This document shows, one piece after another, positions 10,656-22,373 of a stretch of 64,000 nt of DNA. How positions within the stretch are numbered: position 1 is the first letter of the stretch; each line of letters starts with the position of its first letter. Under the pieces are notes generated by a model. It had not been told where the DNA came from. It did not search any database and saw only the letters and a list, made by a program, of their open reading frames with translations. Origin of the DNA: Neurospora intermedia (taxonomy: Eukaryota; Ascomycota; Sordariomycetes; Sordariales; Sordariaceae); the NCBI GenBank assembly GCA_037102815.1, contig BTPP01000001.1, forward strand, positions 397,001 through 461,000, read 5' to 3'. The translations under genes and the position numbers were made by a program.

Positions 10656-13600
10656 TGTGTGGTCTGCTTCCGGGATTATGTTTGTGTTGGGTATCAATTG
10701 ATCTAGAGATATATTGGAGAATTGGGTGAGAAGTAGTTTGGAGGGTGGAACTGGAAGATTGGACGGATTGAATTGATGCGAGTGTTGATGCGATGACCTG
10801 GCGATGGACTCGACTCGACCGAAGCTCTTATCGTGCGATAAGATGACGGAGTGGGACAGCAAGGTTCGCGGGGGAGGGAAGCTGCAGTTGTAAGTGGACA
10901 ATTCTGGGGGAAGATGCGCACTGTCTCAGGTCAGTTCACAGCGCTCACAAGAGGGCAGTTGAGGGCCGGCAATAAGCCTGCCGGGGCCGTTGATGGGCAG
11001 GTGACAGAAAAGTGCTGCGGTATGTCTTGCAGCTGCCAACCTTGTACGCTTTGTGACCGGGGCATCATGATATTTGGGGGTTTCCGCTTTGGGTTGCGAC
11101 TTCCTCATCGCCTGGGAGACATGATGATGGCGGTGGACAATATTTCATGGAATTGGGGAAACCTTCATTCTCTGGCGAAACTAATACATTATTCCGTTCT
11201 TCAAACGCATCTTTTCCTGTTCATCTGTCCATCACCAATTCGCCCATGTCAGCCCTGAAACCACGCTCTCCGAAACCTCCAACTTCCTAGCTACCAGCTT
11301 GGCGAATCCAATTCCCCCGAAGTTGAACCCATCTCAGTGCCATTATTACGAAAGACACAAGTCACAAGATGTACGGGTCCCAACGTATCTCAATTTGCGG
11401 TTTGCGGATAGATATCGCATCTTGGCGAGTTCTGCGGGTGTACTGTTCGTAACTTGACCGCTTTCCTTGATACTCGTCTTTCTGTCACTAGAGCAAAGCT
11501 TGGCCTTTTCGAGCCGTTTGGAGCTTGGGAGTTGCTCAGTTGATCCCGTAAGGTCGGGAAATGATTCTGGGTGGAAGAGAGCATTAGGGAAACGGCCATA
11601 TTCGGATACGTCGCGCCGTTCAAGCCGCTTTGTCGCTGAGTGCCGATATCCCAGAACTCAAGCAATGCCCAAAACACCGAAAGTTGCTAGAGCCAGCCGC
11701 AAAATGATTCATCCTCATCCTCCTCCCCAACCAATGTGTTTCTCAGAAGACTTCGGCTTGTCATGACAACCCGAAAATACCCAGCTTCATGCTGGGAGTG
11801 TTGCTGTGCAGCTCTTCTGCCCTCCCACTCTTCGGCGCCATCATCAGTACGCTTCAAATCCGACATCATCGACCCACTGATCATGAACATAGAGTTGCAG
11901 CGGGAGAGCATTTGAGGTTTGGCGTCTTGGGTAATCGACTGAGCAAGTCATTGCATTGGTCACCGCGCTCAACCCTCCCAGGGCCTTCCTTGTCATACTG
12001 GGTAAGCGTCAAACCTGCGATGTCCTGCATGAAAACTGCCGCTGACAAGGCCTAGATTGTGCGCCGGCGTATTTTTCGGTGCTCTTATCCTCACCCGTCG
12101 AACCTACGGCCTTGATGTGTTCTGAGATGACCACCGTCAAGGACATGCGAGGTCCTGTATTTGATGACTTCCAGTCATCGCTCAAGACTCCGAGGAGGAC
12201 GCGGAGAGCATGCCCTTTGGGTGCCCGCCCATTGGGAACGAGAATCGGCGATGATAACACCGACTGGCTCGAGGCTCCCCAGCCGGAGAAGTTCTGTAAA
12301 AAGGCCTCGGCAACCAACAAACTGGCCTTGCCCATCCACTGCCCTAGGAGCCTAGTTGTGGGTACGCCATCCTGCAGCGATCCAGGCCTTACGTCCCATC
12401 TCCCCTCCCGACAGCGACGTGAATGCCCCAGTGCCAACCACGTGGTATTATCTGTCAGTTCTCCCCGCTTCTGCCAAACTGTCAAGAGCATCAGATTACG
12501 GTGGTTCACACGCGGAGATGGGTCGGGAACGCTGGGTTCGCCACCGAACATAGTACTTTCGCATCCAGACAGACCAGGCAACGAAAGACGTTCATCCACG
12601 GTCATCATTCATGCATCTGTCAACCACCATCGTCGAGTCGAAGGACTGTGTGCTGCGATCGCAGTCTCTGTCTCGCTTCGTGGCACATCTTCAGTTGACT
12701 AGCTCAACTGCTTTCGGATTTCCTGAGAGATATCATCTGCTCCAACCATCTTCAATATGTAACTCAAGTGATGAAACCGCCTCAGGAGAACATTGGGCAT
12801 CATCGCATCTCACTACAGGATGACGAGACGAGAAACCCGAGCTGGAAGCTCACCTGAACCAGTTCGGAGGTTCAGAAGAGGACGAGAAAGCTCCAACAGA
12901 GGTGCCACGAAGTCCAGATGGCACAGAGATGCTGCTGCGAGGCTTACCACACCGGCCCAGACGGGCATTCTGAGCGAGCCATGTCCCCGGGAACGCTAGC
13001 CAGGGTTTGCCAGGTGGTGCGAGATGGCTTGAGTGGGTGCTCCTGTCATCACTGCTTTGCATACAATCACCGCGGGGAAGCGAGAGTGCTGTAGCGGTTG
13101 GGCTTGCATGATGCCCTTTGCCCCAGAGTTGAGTTGGAGAGTCTGAAGCTGGCATCATCTCTAGCTTTACCCACGGACACTGGGAGAAACTGATGAAGTA
13201 CAAGCAAATGTTAAGGGGAGCCTCAAGCATCCAGCTTTACTTCTCGTGAACACTTAAGCTCATGAAGAAGGTAGTGCTCGAAACGTCGCTGTCATTGCTA
13301 GAGACGGAATTTCAGGGGCGATTTCTCTGCTCGACCACCAACAGGGTTAGGGTTACATGACAATGTGCCCCATCCCCTAAATATGTCACCGGGAGACAGA
13401 GACTGCGAAGTTCGTCGATATTTTTTTCTCTTTTTTCCTCCATTCATTACCTCAAAAAGAGTCTCCACATTATGAGCGGGCCTAATTCAACACCATGTCC
13501 TTCTGATGAAAAGGAATCCTGGCTGCTGTCACAAAAGTTCAGCTCAAGCTCGAAGGAAATCCAACCGAAGAGCCGCACAAGGGGCATGCCATTTGCCCAG

Positions 13601-16600
13601 GAGCCTTCATGATACCAGATATGGAGTGCCCACCCAGCGAAGAATTCAACGTCCAAAGGGTGATACCGACACAATGTCCTAGACATGTGTAAGGGATAGC
13701 AGTACCAGCATTACCTCTTTGCAAAAGATGTGTGAGCAAGTGAGACAAGGCGAGGTGTTTCCGCAACACCGAGCAATGGGGGAGCAATGAAAGTGTCTCA
13801 AGAGCTAAAGTGCTTGCAGATGGCTAAAGTGGTTGCAGATAACGCCTTGACCTACAGAGTTCATCAAGGTCAAATGTCGTCGAACACTACCTGTACACAG
13901 CAGGCAAGTTTGTTCGAGTATCAGGGCCACTACCGGTTCAGCGAGATCTTGTGCAACATTGTCCAAATGTGACGGCACAGCAAGGTCGAGACACCTCGAA
14001 GCATGTCGAGATATCCGGGGCACAAGGATTGGGCGGCAGAGGAGTACAAGACTGGTGAAGGGGTGGACGGCGATGAGATCTGATAGGGGACCACGAACAG
14101 TCTCATGTCTGAACTTGGCTAACAGGTCGTTGTACTACCATGGCCGTTGGTAAGGAAATGATGCCCCCATTGCTGCCGTGACGTGACCGGAACCTACGCC
14201 ATGGTCGGGGCCTAGATGGATGAGGACCTCTATGGCCCGGTTGGCTGCTCTCCATTAAGCAGGAGAATGGACATTCATCTCGTTCAGCCGCCAGCCGAGC
14301 GCATTGGGTTCGGGAATCTCGACGGACTGATGATATGTTGCTCCCTGACGGGATGAAAAGACCAGAGAATGCTGCATTAATTGTACGAGCCAGACAATGG
14401 CTGCCCTTTTGCATGTCTGCGATGGCCCGCATTTGCGAAGGTGGAGTCACTGACTGCACAAGTGGTGTGGGGCAGCCACTTTAACGCCTGCGGGGCCTGA
14501 GACGCGGTGCGGTACGGTGTTCCCCGCGCGGGCGTGTGTGAGGCGGGAACATGGAAGGGGCACCACGCCGTGTCATTGGTCCACAAAATAAATGGATTTC
14601 TTGGAGGTGACCACTCAACTGGTACGGCAGCGCGCCAGACGGATGCACGGTACCTACAAGAAAATGTCGAGGTGGTGTGCAGACACTGACGCTGAAGGTT
14701 GGAACTTGCTTGGCTCGAAGTCTGAGAGGTTCGCATTGGATTACCTCAACCTTGATGGACGCATGGGCGGACGACCTGATCTAGACGTTCCAGTTTCTCT
14801 TGGGGTCTACAAAACCTGCAAGCTCTTAAAGAAGTACAAACATGCTGCTTGGGCCTTGGGAGCAATGGTTCAGATTATGTACCTATGACGGCGGTTGCAC
14901 AGGGGTAAAGGATTGAGACCATCTGCAGGCACTTTAACAAATTCCCACAGCGCATTCTTCTGTTAAAGTGGCACAGGGATGACACTGACCTCTCTGCGGT
15001 CCCTTGCGCCGCTAGAGACGCCTCTTCGTCCTCCGCTCCCGCGATTTCGTCGCAGCTTTTGATTGGAAGAAAGTGGCGACGGCGCGCGTTGAGAAATGGT
15101 GTTTTACCACGAAAAAGGCACGTCAGGTTCACTGACCAGTGGCCATTCACAGCCGTCTTTCAGAGGTATGGATGTTCAGCCTTCCAACCTCCACCGCACT
15201 GCCCGCAGTGAGAAGAATCCACCAGAGAGAAGGACACTTCAGGTTCTCGACCAATTCACTTCCACTTGGCTGCCCAGTTGTACCACCGATTTACCCGACC
15301 GCCGGTGACTGACCACCAGTCTTTCCCACAACTGCCACACACACACTACTTCAATCCATCACCTTAATTTTCGCTCTTTCCCCCCCTGTCCTATCCGCAA
15401 GCCTCCTTCTCGTGAGCTGCATCGACAACGTCTTGTCGACCAATTTACGGTCGCCGACATACATACGAACGAATTATCCTACTTACACCTAGCCCGGTAG
15501 GTAGGGACGATACCGACTCGGCCAGACCCGCACAGTCATTCGGCACCCGACAGTCAAAATCCAATCCCGTTCCCGCCGATCTGCCACTGTCGACGTCTCT
15601 CGAGTTGGACCGCCAAACCACATCCAACCATCACCGACTTGCACGTTGCCTGGCAGAACGATACCAGGTCAACGATTGCGACACTCGAAACACACAATTG
15701 GTCGTAGAATCCACCCCGAAAGTGATATCGAGTCGGTTCGGGCTATCTCAGTGTATGTCTCTTGCGGAGGAAACCTCCCGTTGCGACGCTACGTAGGACG
15801 TAGTCTGGAGGCAGCCATGCATTACACAAGTCCTGCGCTAACAGTTATGCAGTCGCAGATTGTGGTGTTGCTGCACATTCAACCTCTCAAGTTGCCATTA
15901 CCATTACCACCACCACCATCTTGAAAGCCAAGGCAGTCTTCGAACTTCCCGCCTTATAGACAACGAATTGCATTGGACGAGACCATCGCACCAATCCGAC
16001 ACAACACCAGGCCACCAGCTCGACTTACAGACATCTCTACCTTGCCAGAGATACCGGTACTGATGACTGGCGCTCTCCTTTGCGAACTTCGATAAGAGTC
16101 GCTCGCTTCCGTCGACTGTCGGTCGTCTTCTTGCCGCTTTTCTTTTTAGCCTTTCTTCAGCATCTACATCTCTCGTCTTCATCTTGGACATATTGCTCTT
16201 CTCGTTGCTCCCGGAAGCAAGACCAAAGTCGAAAGACATAACCTGTCTGTCGCAGAAGGAGGATAAGAAATCATATCTCTACCAACCCTGCACGTCCAAC
16301 CGTTGGATCTGTACCTCAAACATCATCCACACACACAACCCCCGCATTTTTCTCTCCTCCTATCTCCTGGGCACTTGGAGCCAAGCCCCTGTGTCTCGGC
16401 GCTTACCTAAACCGTTTGCATTCCTTTTCTTTGGGTTCGGGTTCTGCGCCTGTTCTACGCCCGCTCCTTCACAGTACGCGAAGCAGCAGCGAAACCCACA
16501 CGAAGATTCGCGGGACCACGCCTGGCAACTTCCGTCATACCCGCGCTTCCGCGAAACAGCGCGCGGCGTTCGTGTGTACCTTGCACCCTTTTAAGTCCGC

Positions 16601-16651
16601 AGCTGTCCCCTCTTTTCTTCCCCTTGCAGTAATATTCTACCATCCTTCACA
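10656..16651. other. Six-kilobase gap; possibly a decayed gene at 11.3-15.1 kb
   Basis: No intact gene could be built. Two opposed frames of about 200 residues (12079-12702 plus, 12009-12608 minus) overlap and neither is recognised. On the minus strand short stretches have the look of ankyrin-repeat helices (around 14200-14250, AANRAIEVLIHLG; around 13930-13960, AEPVVALILEQ) but their frames are full of stops. Base composition is ordinary, so this would be decay without strong RIP. From about 15350 to 16651 the plus strand becomes pyrimidine-rich and is likely the promoter and long leader of the gene at 16652. A two-unit GGGTTA run occurs at 13344-13355. Confidence 0.35.
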
Positions 16652-18061
16652 ATGGCTGCCGTTAGTCGTCAACCGTTTGCTCCCCTTAATGAGGGGAGGT
16701 TGTCGGGACTGACGAGTTTAAAGAACAGACAGAATGGTAAGTTTGTCTCCTGCTTTCTATTGCCGCCTCGACTGCACCTTTTCTATTCAATTCATTTGTC
16801 TCCTTATCAACGACGTATCAATGCACTTGCAACACCACATAGCTAACACCATCAACTAGCCCTCTCTACCAAGAGGAAGGCCGCCGAGGTTGATCCCCTT
16901 GACGATGCCGAAAATGTCGACCCTAGCATGTTCTCGAAGCGTGCAAAGTCTTCGCACTCCAACATCATGAAGCCTTCTCAGTATGTCCTCAAGAAGGCCA
17001 GCACACCAGTCATCTCTCTCGGAAAGAGCATTCTCGGCAACACATCCACCCAGCCCAGGCACATCCTCCAAGCCAAGTCTCAGCAGATTCGTCTCAACAC
17101 TCGCATTGCCACTCCCACAACTCTCACTGCCCCCGCCGGCCGATCCCCCACTCGCGGCTCCAAGAAGGGCGGTATCCTTTCCAAGCGCCGCATCCAGCGC
17201 GTCGATCCCCCCTCATTCGGAGGAGTTTCTGCACCTTTTTCCCTCGATGCCGCCCTCAAGGGTACCATTCCCAGCTATTCCGGCGGCCTTGACGAGAGCA
17301 AGTCAACAAAATCCACCACCACCAAAACCGAATCCTTCACCCCCTCAGCCATGAAGTCTGACTGGTTCTTCGACATCCACGAAGACACTCCCGAGCAGGA
17401 AATGACCAACCTCCTGCAGCATAGCACCTGCGTCCTCGACATCAGCAGTGACGAAGAAACCGAAAAGCGCGAGACGCTAGAGTGCGCAGAGGGACGCGAC
17501 AAGGAGAACGTGCCGCCTACCGATGATGTCAGCCAGACCCAGTCCGCACGGACTCCTTCGACACGAGGTGCAAACTCGAATGCAGGTTCGGATGCGGATG
17601 ACATGATTGTGGAGAAGAACAGGGGTCCGTTGCAGGAGATGGACAGCCAGGATTTCTGGCCTGAGGGAACGGATGATGAGGATTTCTTTGTGGTGCCCGG
17701 AGATGAGGATGACGCTGCTGCTACTGTTGTTGGTCCCGCATCTCAACCTGGCGCGGCACAAGAGGAGGACAGCGAGAAGCAACACGGCGACATTCCCCAA
17801 ATTTTCGTCGACAACTTTGAGGATGACGAAGCCGACGAAGCCGATACCAGCTCTTGCAGCGACTCGGACGATGTGGACAGCGTCGATGGTATCATGGGCG
17901 TTCACGACGGACCGGTCAAGGCCGCGGTTTTGGAGCCGATTGAGGGCACGGGTGAGAGCTTTGAGCTCTGGGAGAGCGAGAGCGCGAAGGACCAGCAGAG
18001 CGTGCCGTCCTCGCCTGCGCGTGAGGGTGTTTTGGGGGAGGTGGATATTGCTGAATGCTAG
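16652..18061 (+). CDS. Unknown fungal protein with KEN box (possible APC/C target)
   Basis: Two exons, 16652-16736 and 16860-18061, are joined by a 123-bp intron with GTAAGT donor and AACTAG acceptor; the protein is 428 residues. I do not recognise a named family. The N-terminal half is basic (KRKAAEVDPLDDAENVDP near 30-50, then SPTRGSKKGGILSKRRIQR, PPSFGGVSAPFSLDAALKG) and reads like conserved short motifs in disordered sequence. A WFFDIHEDTPEQEM segment follows. DKENVPP at about 242-248 is a textbook KEN box and RHIL at 95-98 fits a minimal destruction box, so the protein may be degraded by the anaphase-promoting complex. The C-terminal third is acidic (Asp/Glu runs, DSQDFWPEG). No membrane segment or enzyme motif was seen. 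The gene itself is near certain; the function is inference from degrons only. Confidence 0.85.
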
Positions 18062-19281
18062 TGGTTTTGGGATGAATCCTCTTCTGTTGTTCGTTAAGTC
18101 GAGCAACACCTTCAACGCTTGTCACGACATCGTCATCAACATCATCATCGGAAAACCTTGATGGATGGATCAGTACAGTACATGTCTATATCAGTGGTCC
18201 CTATCATGAGGGGCAGGCGTCCTCGGAAGCTGGAGCTGAAAATCAAGGCCGAGCAAGAGCCATGACACGCTATGTGGCTGAGAATGGAGTTTACAGGCGT
18301 TTACTTACGTCTTGAGGATTGTGGAATGGAAATGATGAAGATATCATGGATTGGGGGATTATTTGCTTCAGACAATGGAGTACTGGAGTTTGAAACGAAC
18401 AAATGCTTGCTTGGGTTTACGTGTACAGTGTTGATTACGAGCTAGCTAGGCTAAAGGAGCTTTTTAATAGCTTGAGAAAAGATAGATAGTATTCATTATT
18501 TTGCTATCTTTAGATTGCAAGTTCCGTGTTTTCCGAAAAAATTATCATCCAGATCAATGACAGCGGAAGGGGCGGACTGGGCTTAACCCTTGATGCAGGT
18601 ACCGATCGAAGGGATCTTTGTTCATTCTGCATCTTTGCAATCATGTTGAAGATCGATACCCGCCCTGCCGTCTTGCAGGCCCTTGTCGACGGTTCGGTAG
18701 ACGGTTCGGTTAGACGAACAGATGGGTGGAAGCAAGGGAGGAGTTGAGGACGCGTTGAGGATCGCCAGGGAGATTGAAGAAAGATGATGAGCTCCGCATG
18801 AAATGAACAAAGCCACACAAGTTAAGAGGACGTGCCAGAATCCCTCATGTCTTCTTTCGTTGGTCTAGAGTCGGTGCAGAAAAAGATGATGTCGCCGGAC
18901 AATGAAGATAGGTACCTCTACGGAAATGTGTGAAAATTTGCGAAGATGTGCGAAACAACAAGCCGCAATGAAAAGGTGCATCAGAAAGAACGGAAAGCAA
19001 AAAAAAGAAAAGAAGAAAAAAAAAAGAACTATTCCGTGATGTTCATCGTTGAAGCACCGTCAAAGGAAGTCATGGCGAGCACCGAGCACCGAGCACCGAG
19101 CAAGCAAGCAGATGAAGTGCCACCACAGGGCCTCGTACCGCCAAGCCGTCCCCATAAAGAGCGGACCCACCCACGCAAGCTAAGCACTGCCCGCATCGTA
19201 CTATGTATCGTAAGTCTAGGCCTCACTACAGTTAGGTTACATTTCCTCTCACAAAACAAAGAGCACCAAAAAAAAGGAAAT
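18062..19281. other. Intergenic between KEN-box gene and tRNA-Asn
   Basis: This is the 3' flank of the KEN-box gene and the downstream flank of the tRNA. It contains an imperfect direct repeat GACGGTTCGGTAGACGGTTC near 18688-18710, and a triplicated GAGCACCGAGCACCGAGCA near 19077-19100. No gene is supported. Confidence 0.5.
19268..19275 (-). terminator. Pol III terminator of tRNA-Asn
   Basis: A run of eight A on the plus strand is eight T on the tRNA strand, beginning six bases past the tRNA 3' end, as expected for RNA polymerase III termination. Confidence 0.75.
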
Positions 19282-19355
19282 CTCCTTCGGTAAGGATCGA
19301 ACTTACAGCCTCCAGATTAACAGTCTGACGCGCTAGCCAATTGCGCCACGAAGGA
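19282..19355 (-). tRNA. tRNA-Asn (anticodon GTT)
   Basis: The minus strand folds as a 74-base cloverleaf. The acceptor stem TCCTTCG pairs with CGAAGGA, with discriminator G. The anticodon loop is CTGTTAATC with anticodon GTT, decoding AAC/AAU. The A box (TGGCGCAATTGG) and B box (AGTTCGATCCT) are present. There is no intron, and CCA is not encoded, as usual for a nuclear eukaryotic tRNA. Confidence 0.95.
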
Positions 19356-20332
19356 AATGCACTGGACAAAGCGCGCGCCATTTCGCCACGGATTGGACCC
19401 GCGATTTGGCGCGCGATTCGTTGCCAGGCGACTTTGTGTGCTTTTGAGAGGTAGATGTGGTGGTTATATACCCACTTCCGCTCACCTTACTCACCTGCAT
19501 CGAAATATGGACAAAACAGTTACACTACCGACTAGACCGATTCTACACACAATGTTGGAGGGAAAGTTCATTACACGCAGTAAAGTCGTACTCTTCAAAA
19601 TATCGATATCATGTAAAAGGCTATGAAGTACATTTTTTTCTTCTCATTCCTCTTTTACTTCTCCATTTCCTTCCCTTTTCCTTTTTTCCTTCTTCCTTTT
19701 TGCTAAATTTTTTTTTTTTTTTCTCTTTTTTTTTGGATTCGAGATAAGAACGAAAGCATCGAGAGGCAGAATTTTAAATCGTCAGTTTAAAGACGGCTAC
19801 CATCACTCAGCAAAAGGAGAGAGTTCGTCGCAGGCTCGAAAGGCTGAGTGATTGAATCGCTTTCAGTTGTTTTTGACTTTGATCGCTGGCACGCAGGAAC
19901 TATCTTCTGTCTTCGAGTGTGCTGACACCCGTCGCTGCCTTTCCCAGTCGGAGTCAAAGCGAGTCCCTGAGAAAACCCAGGTAGCTAAATTGTTTATTGC
20001 AAGACGCTTACGGATGAATAAGGTAGATCAAAGCTCACGACGCACAGGAGAAACCATCCAAGACATGAACAACCCCAACAACATATACCAGCCAGAGCAG
20101 ATGGTTTGCCAGCCTATACTGCAAACTTTACGTTCACGCCTTCGACGAGTGAACTGTAGGTACTTGGGCAGAGAGACAGAGAACTTCCATTTGCATAAAT
20201 TAAGGTACGCTAAACCACCAAACCAAGACCCATCAGCTTCTCGTCTTCAACATCGTCTGCTTTCATCTTTGCCTCATGACCAAAGCAACATCTACTCTAC
20301 CTACTCATCCATGAGAAACCATACTCTGCTCC
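19356..20332. other. Intergenic with T-rich tract
   Basis: A long pyrimidine tract (about 19630-19735, mostly T) stands out. A 200-residue plus frame (19852-20454) overlaps the end of the next gene, is basic and featureless, and is not supported. Confidence 0.5.
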
Positions 20333-21076
20333 TTATTGTCCAGCCAAATCCGCTTGCGCTGCTATGTAAACCACCACCTTTTCCCATAACATGTTCAATT
20401 TCTCGTTGTTTCCATGTGCAGTGGTCGCTTGCAATCTACGCACCTCCTCCATGAACCCCTCAATGGAGTCCGCTCGAATGGTGATGATGATGGTGTCATG
20501 ACCATGCCCGGTCTTTCCATGGTGTCCCTTGTCTTTCTGCTCATCACTGTCGCTGTCGCTGTCCCTCTTCCTGTTGTCGTCGCTATCCCTCTTCCTGTTG
20601 TCGTCGCCATCCCTCTTCCTGTTGTCGTCGCCATCCCTCTTCCTGTTGTCGTCGTCGCTATCACTATCATTATCCCCATCGCTCTCATTGTACAACACAT
20701 CCATGTACCTCACCTGTCCCCATTCAACATCATCATCATGTACATCTCCATCTCCACCTCCATATCCCCTTCTCTCGGAATACCTCCCCTTCTTCTTCTT
20801 ACGACTAGAGCTATGAAGACTGGGAAAGATACTCCAACAGGAACCACCCTCCGTATTCACCCACAAAAAGACCCCTACCAAAATAACCACCACAAAGAAA
20901 ATGATTATAGTCGTCACGGCCACCATCAAGTCCTGATCAAGACCCGCGGCCTTGCAGTAAGTATGGCATGCTTGGCTGACGGGTCGATAGCATAGGAGTT
21001 CTTCCTGTGAGAGGAGGTTGTTGTCTTTGCCCGTTTCATGTTGGAAATGGTAATCCGTCCTGTATGTGGTTGGCAT
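20333..21076 (-). CDS. Single-pass membrane protein with DDNRKRDG repeats, unknown
   Basis: The frame from ATG 21076 encodes 247 residues. A short N-terminal part with three Cys is followed by one strong membrane segment (LMVAVTTIIIFFVVVILVGVFLWV, about residues 50-73). Next comes a basic stop-transfer patch (SSSRKKKKGR) and then a polar acidic/basic region containing four tandem copies of NRKRD(G/S)DD. It ends in a better-folded looking tail (IITIRADSIEGFMEEVRRLQ, then VVVYIAAQADLAG) that could form a helix-strand unit. The in-frame TTG at 21091 is ignored. No family recognised. The opposite strand over the repeat also stays open (20414-20995) but encodes Leu/Pro/Val runs and is a shadow. 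Being intronless and repeat-bearing, the gene may be lineage-specific. Confidence 0.65.
   Translation of the reverse strand: MPTTYRTDYHFQHETGKDNNLLSQEELLCYRPVSQACHTYCKAAGLDQDLMVAVTTIIIFFVVVILVGVFLWVNTEGGSCWSIFPSLHSSSRKKKKGRYSERRGYGGGDGDVHDDDVEWGQVRYMDVLYNESDGDNDSDSDDDNRKRDGDDNRKRDGDDNRKRDSDDNRKRDSDSDSDEQKDKGHHGKTGHGHDTIIITIRADSIEGFMEEVRRLQATTAHGNNEKLNMLWEKVVVYIAAQADLAGQ
20563..20658 (-). repeat. Four tandem 24-bp units inside a coding region
   Basis: The plus-strand unit CCCTCTTCCTGTTGTCGTCG plus four bases starts at 20563, 20587, 20611 and 20635. It keeps the reading frame (8 codons) and encodes the charged NRKRD repeat; units differ by one or two bases, so copy number may vary between strains. 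Confidence 0.85.
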
Positions 21077-22373
21077 TTTGGAAAGTCTCAAGGGACCTGG
21101 GATGGGTATTTAGAGGTATAAAGCTTGAGAGTTGGAAACTGCCTAAGTGGGTAGGACCAGACTGGAGCAGAGGTTGGTGAAGGTTCTTGTTCCCTTCGAT
21201 GATTAAATCGCAAAATACCGTGGGGACTAGAGAATGTCGGTATACGTTTGGTTAGGAAATACTGGACTGGACGGGAGGTAGAGGGAACTAGTGAGTGAGT
21301 ACACCTTCAGGTAAGTACCTCTAGGTGTAGAGTGGTGCACCTGCACTGGACTACCTACTGGACTGCGTTGTGTGCTTGGAACTGGGACTAAGACTGAAGG
21401 CCGGTTTCTTGAGGAAAGATCGTTGATGCGAATTTTGGAATACCTCTAGAGAATGATGATTTCCTGGCAACGGGGGAAGACTGAAAGTTGGGGTCAGAAG
21501 ATTGGTGAACACGTAGAAAGAGGTAGGCAACTACCACAGAGACTACGGCTATTAAGTTCTAATTTTGGGGAAACCAGATATATTTCCCACACCCCGGAGG
21601 GTTGCACTTTCGATTTTCTAGTACCCCGTCTTTCCTCCCTACTCTTTAAGGACATTCGGGGGTAGGTAGTTAGGTAGGTAGGTACATTCACCATCACTGT
21701 CTTACATCGACACAACTTCTAGCGGGCATAAATGTTGCAGCCTGCCCGCTGACAAATTATAGCTACCTAGATACAATTTCTACCTCTAGGCAACCTACAA
21801 AACATTAACGGCCCAATTTTTGCAACAAGATATCGTTTCTGCCTATAAATACACGCGTACACGCGTACATCTAGGCAGTTACATTTCGGGCTGGGTGGTA
21901 CGTGCACGCAGGAAGGATACCTGGAGGTAAGGAGTGACTTTGGCGCGCGACTTCCTTCTTACAGTTCAAACCCATAGCAACTCAATTATCCGCAGAGAAT
22001 GAGTAAGAAAATGTCAAGAAGGTAGAAAGTCCAATAACATACATTCTGGTGGTTAAAATAAATATGGACTTATTATTATGCTCGAGTGTCCAACTGCTGC
22101 GTTGTACCTTTGACACCGAACATGCCCTTTGTCCTTGCTGATCTCTCTCATCAACATCAGGCATAGTCGATAGTTCAACGTAAGAATGTGTACATTTAAA
22201 CTTTACAAGGCCAAAATAGGAGGGTATCATATTGATGTAAGAGAAAAATAAACAATGCTAAAATCTGGTAGCTTAGTGCAGTATACCAAAGGACGAAAGG
22301 AGAAAGGCGTTTCTAACTTTCATATCAATTTCCCATCGATGCAAACCTGCCTACGTCCAGCGCAGACACCCCA
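21077..22373. other. Intergenic with TACC/GGTA motif clusters
   Basis: This is the promoter side of the repeat membrane-protein gene and the 3' side of the receptor gene. Clusters of GGTAGGTA and TACCTCTA occur at 21300-21345, 21440-21450, 21660-21690 and 21760-21790, with a doubled ACACGCGTAC near 21852-21870. No gene is supported. Confidence 0.5.

Noticed and set aside
12009-12702. Opposed ~200-residue frames
   Set aside because: They overlap almost completely on opposite strands and neither has family motifs, start context or splice partners.
13344-13355. Telomere-like GGGTTAGGGTTA
   Set aside because: Only two units, inside ordinary sequence; too short to mark a former telomere.
20414-20995. 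193-residue plus-strand frame with Pro/Leu/Val repeats
   Set aside because: Opposite-strand reading of the 24-bp repeat; the minus frame has a membrane helix and a plausible fold after it.
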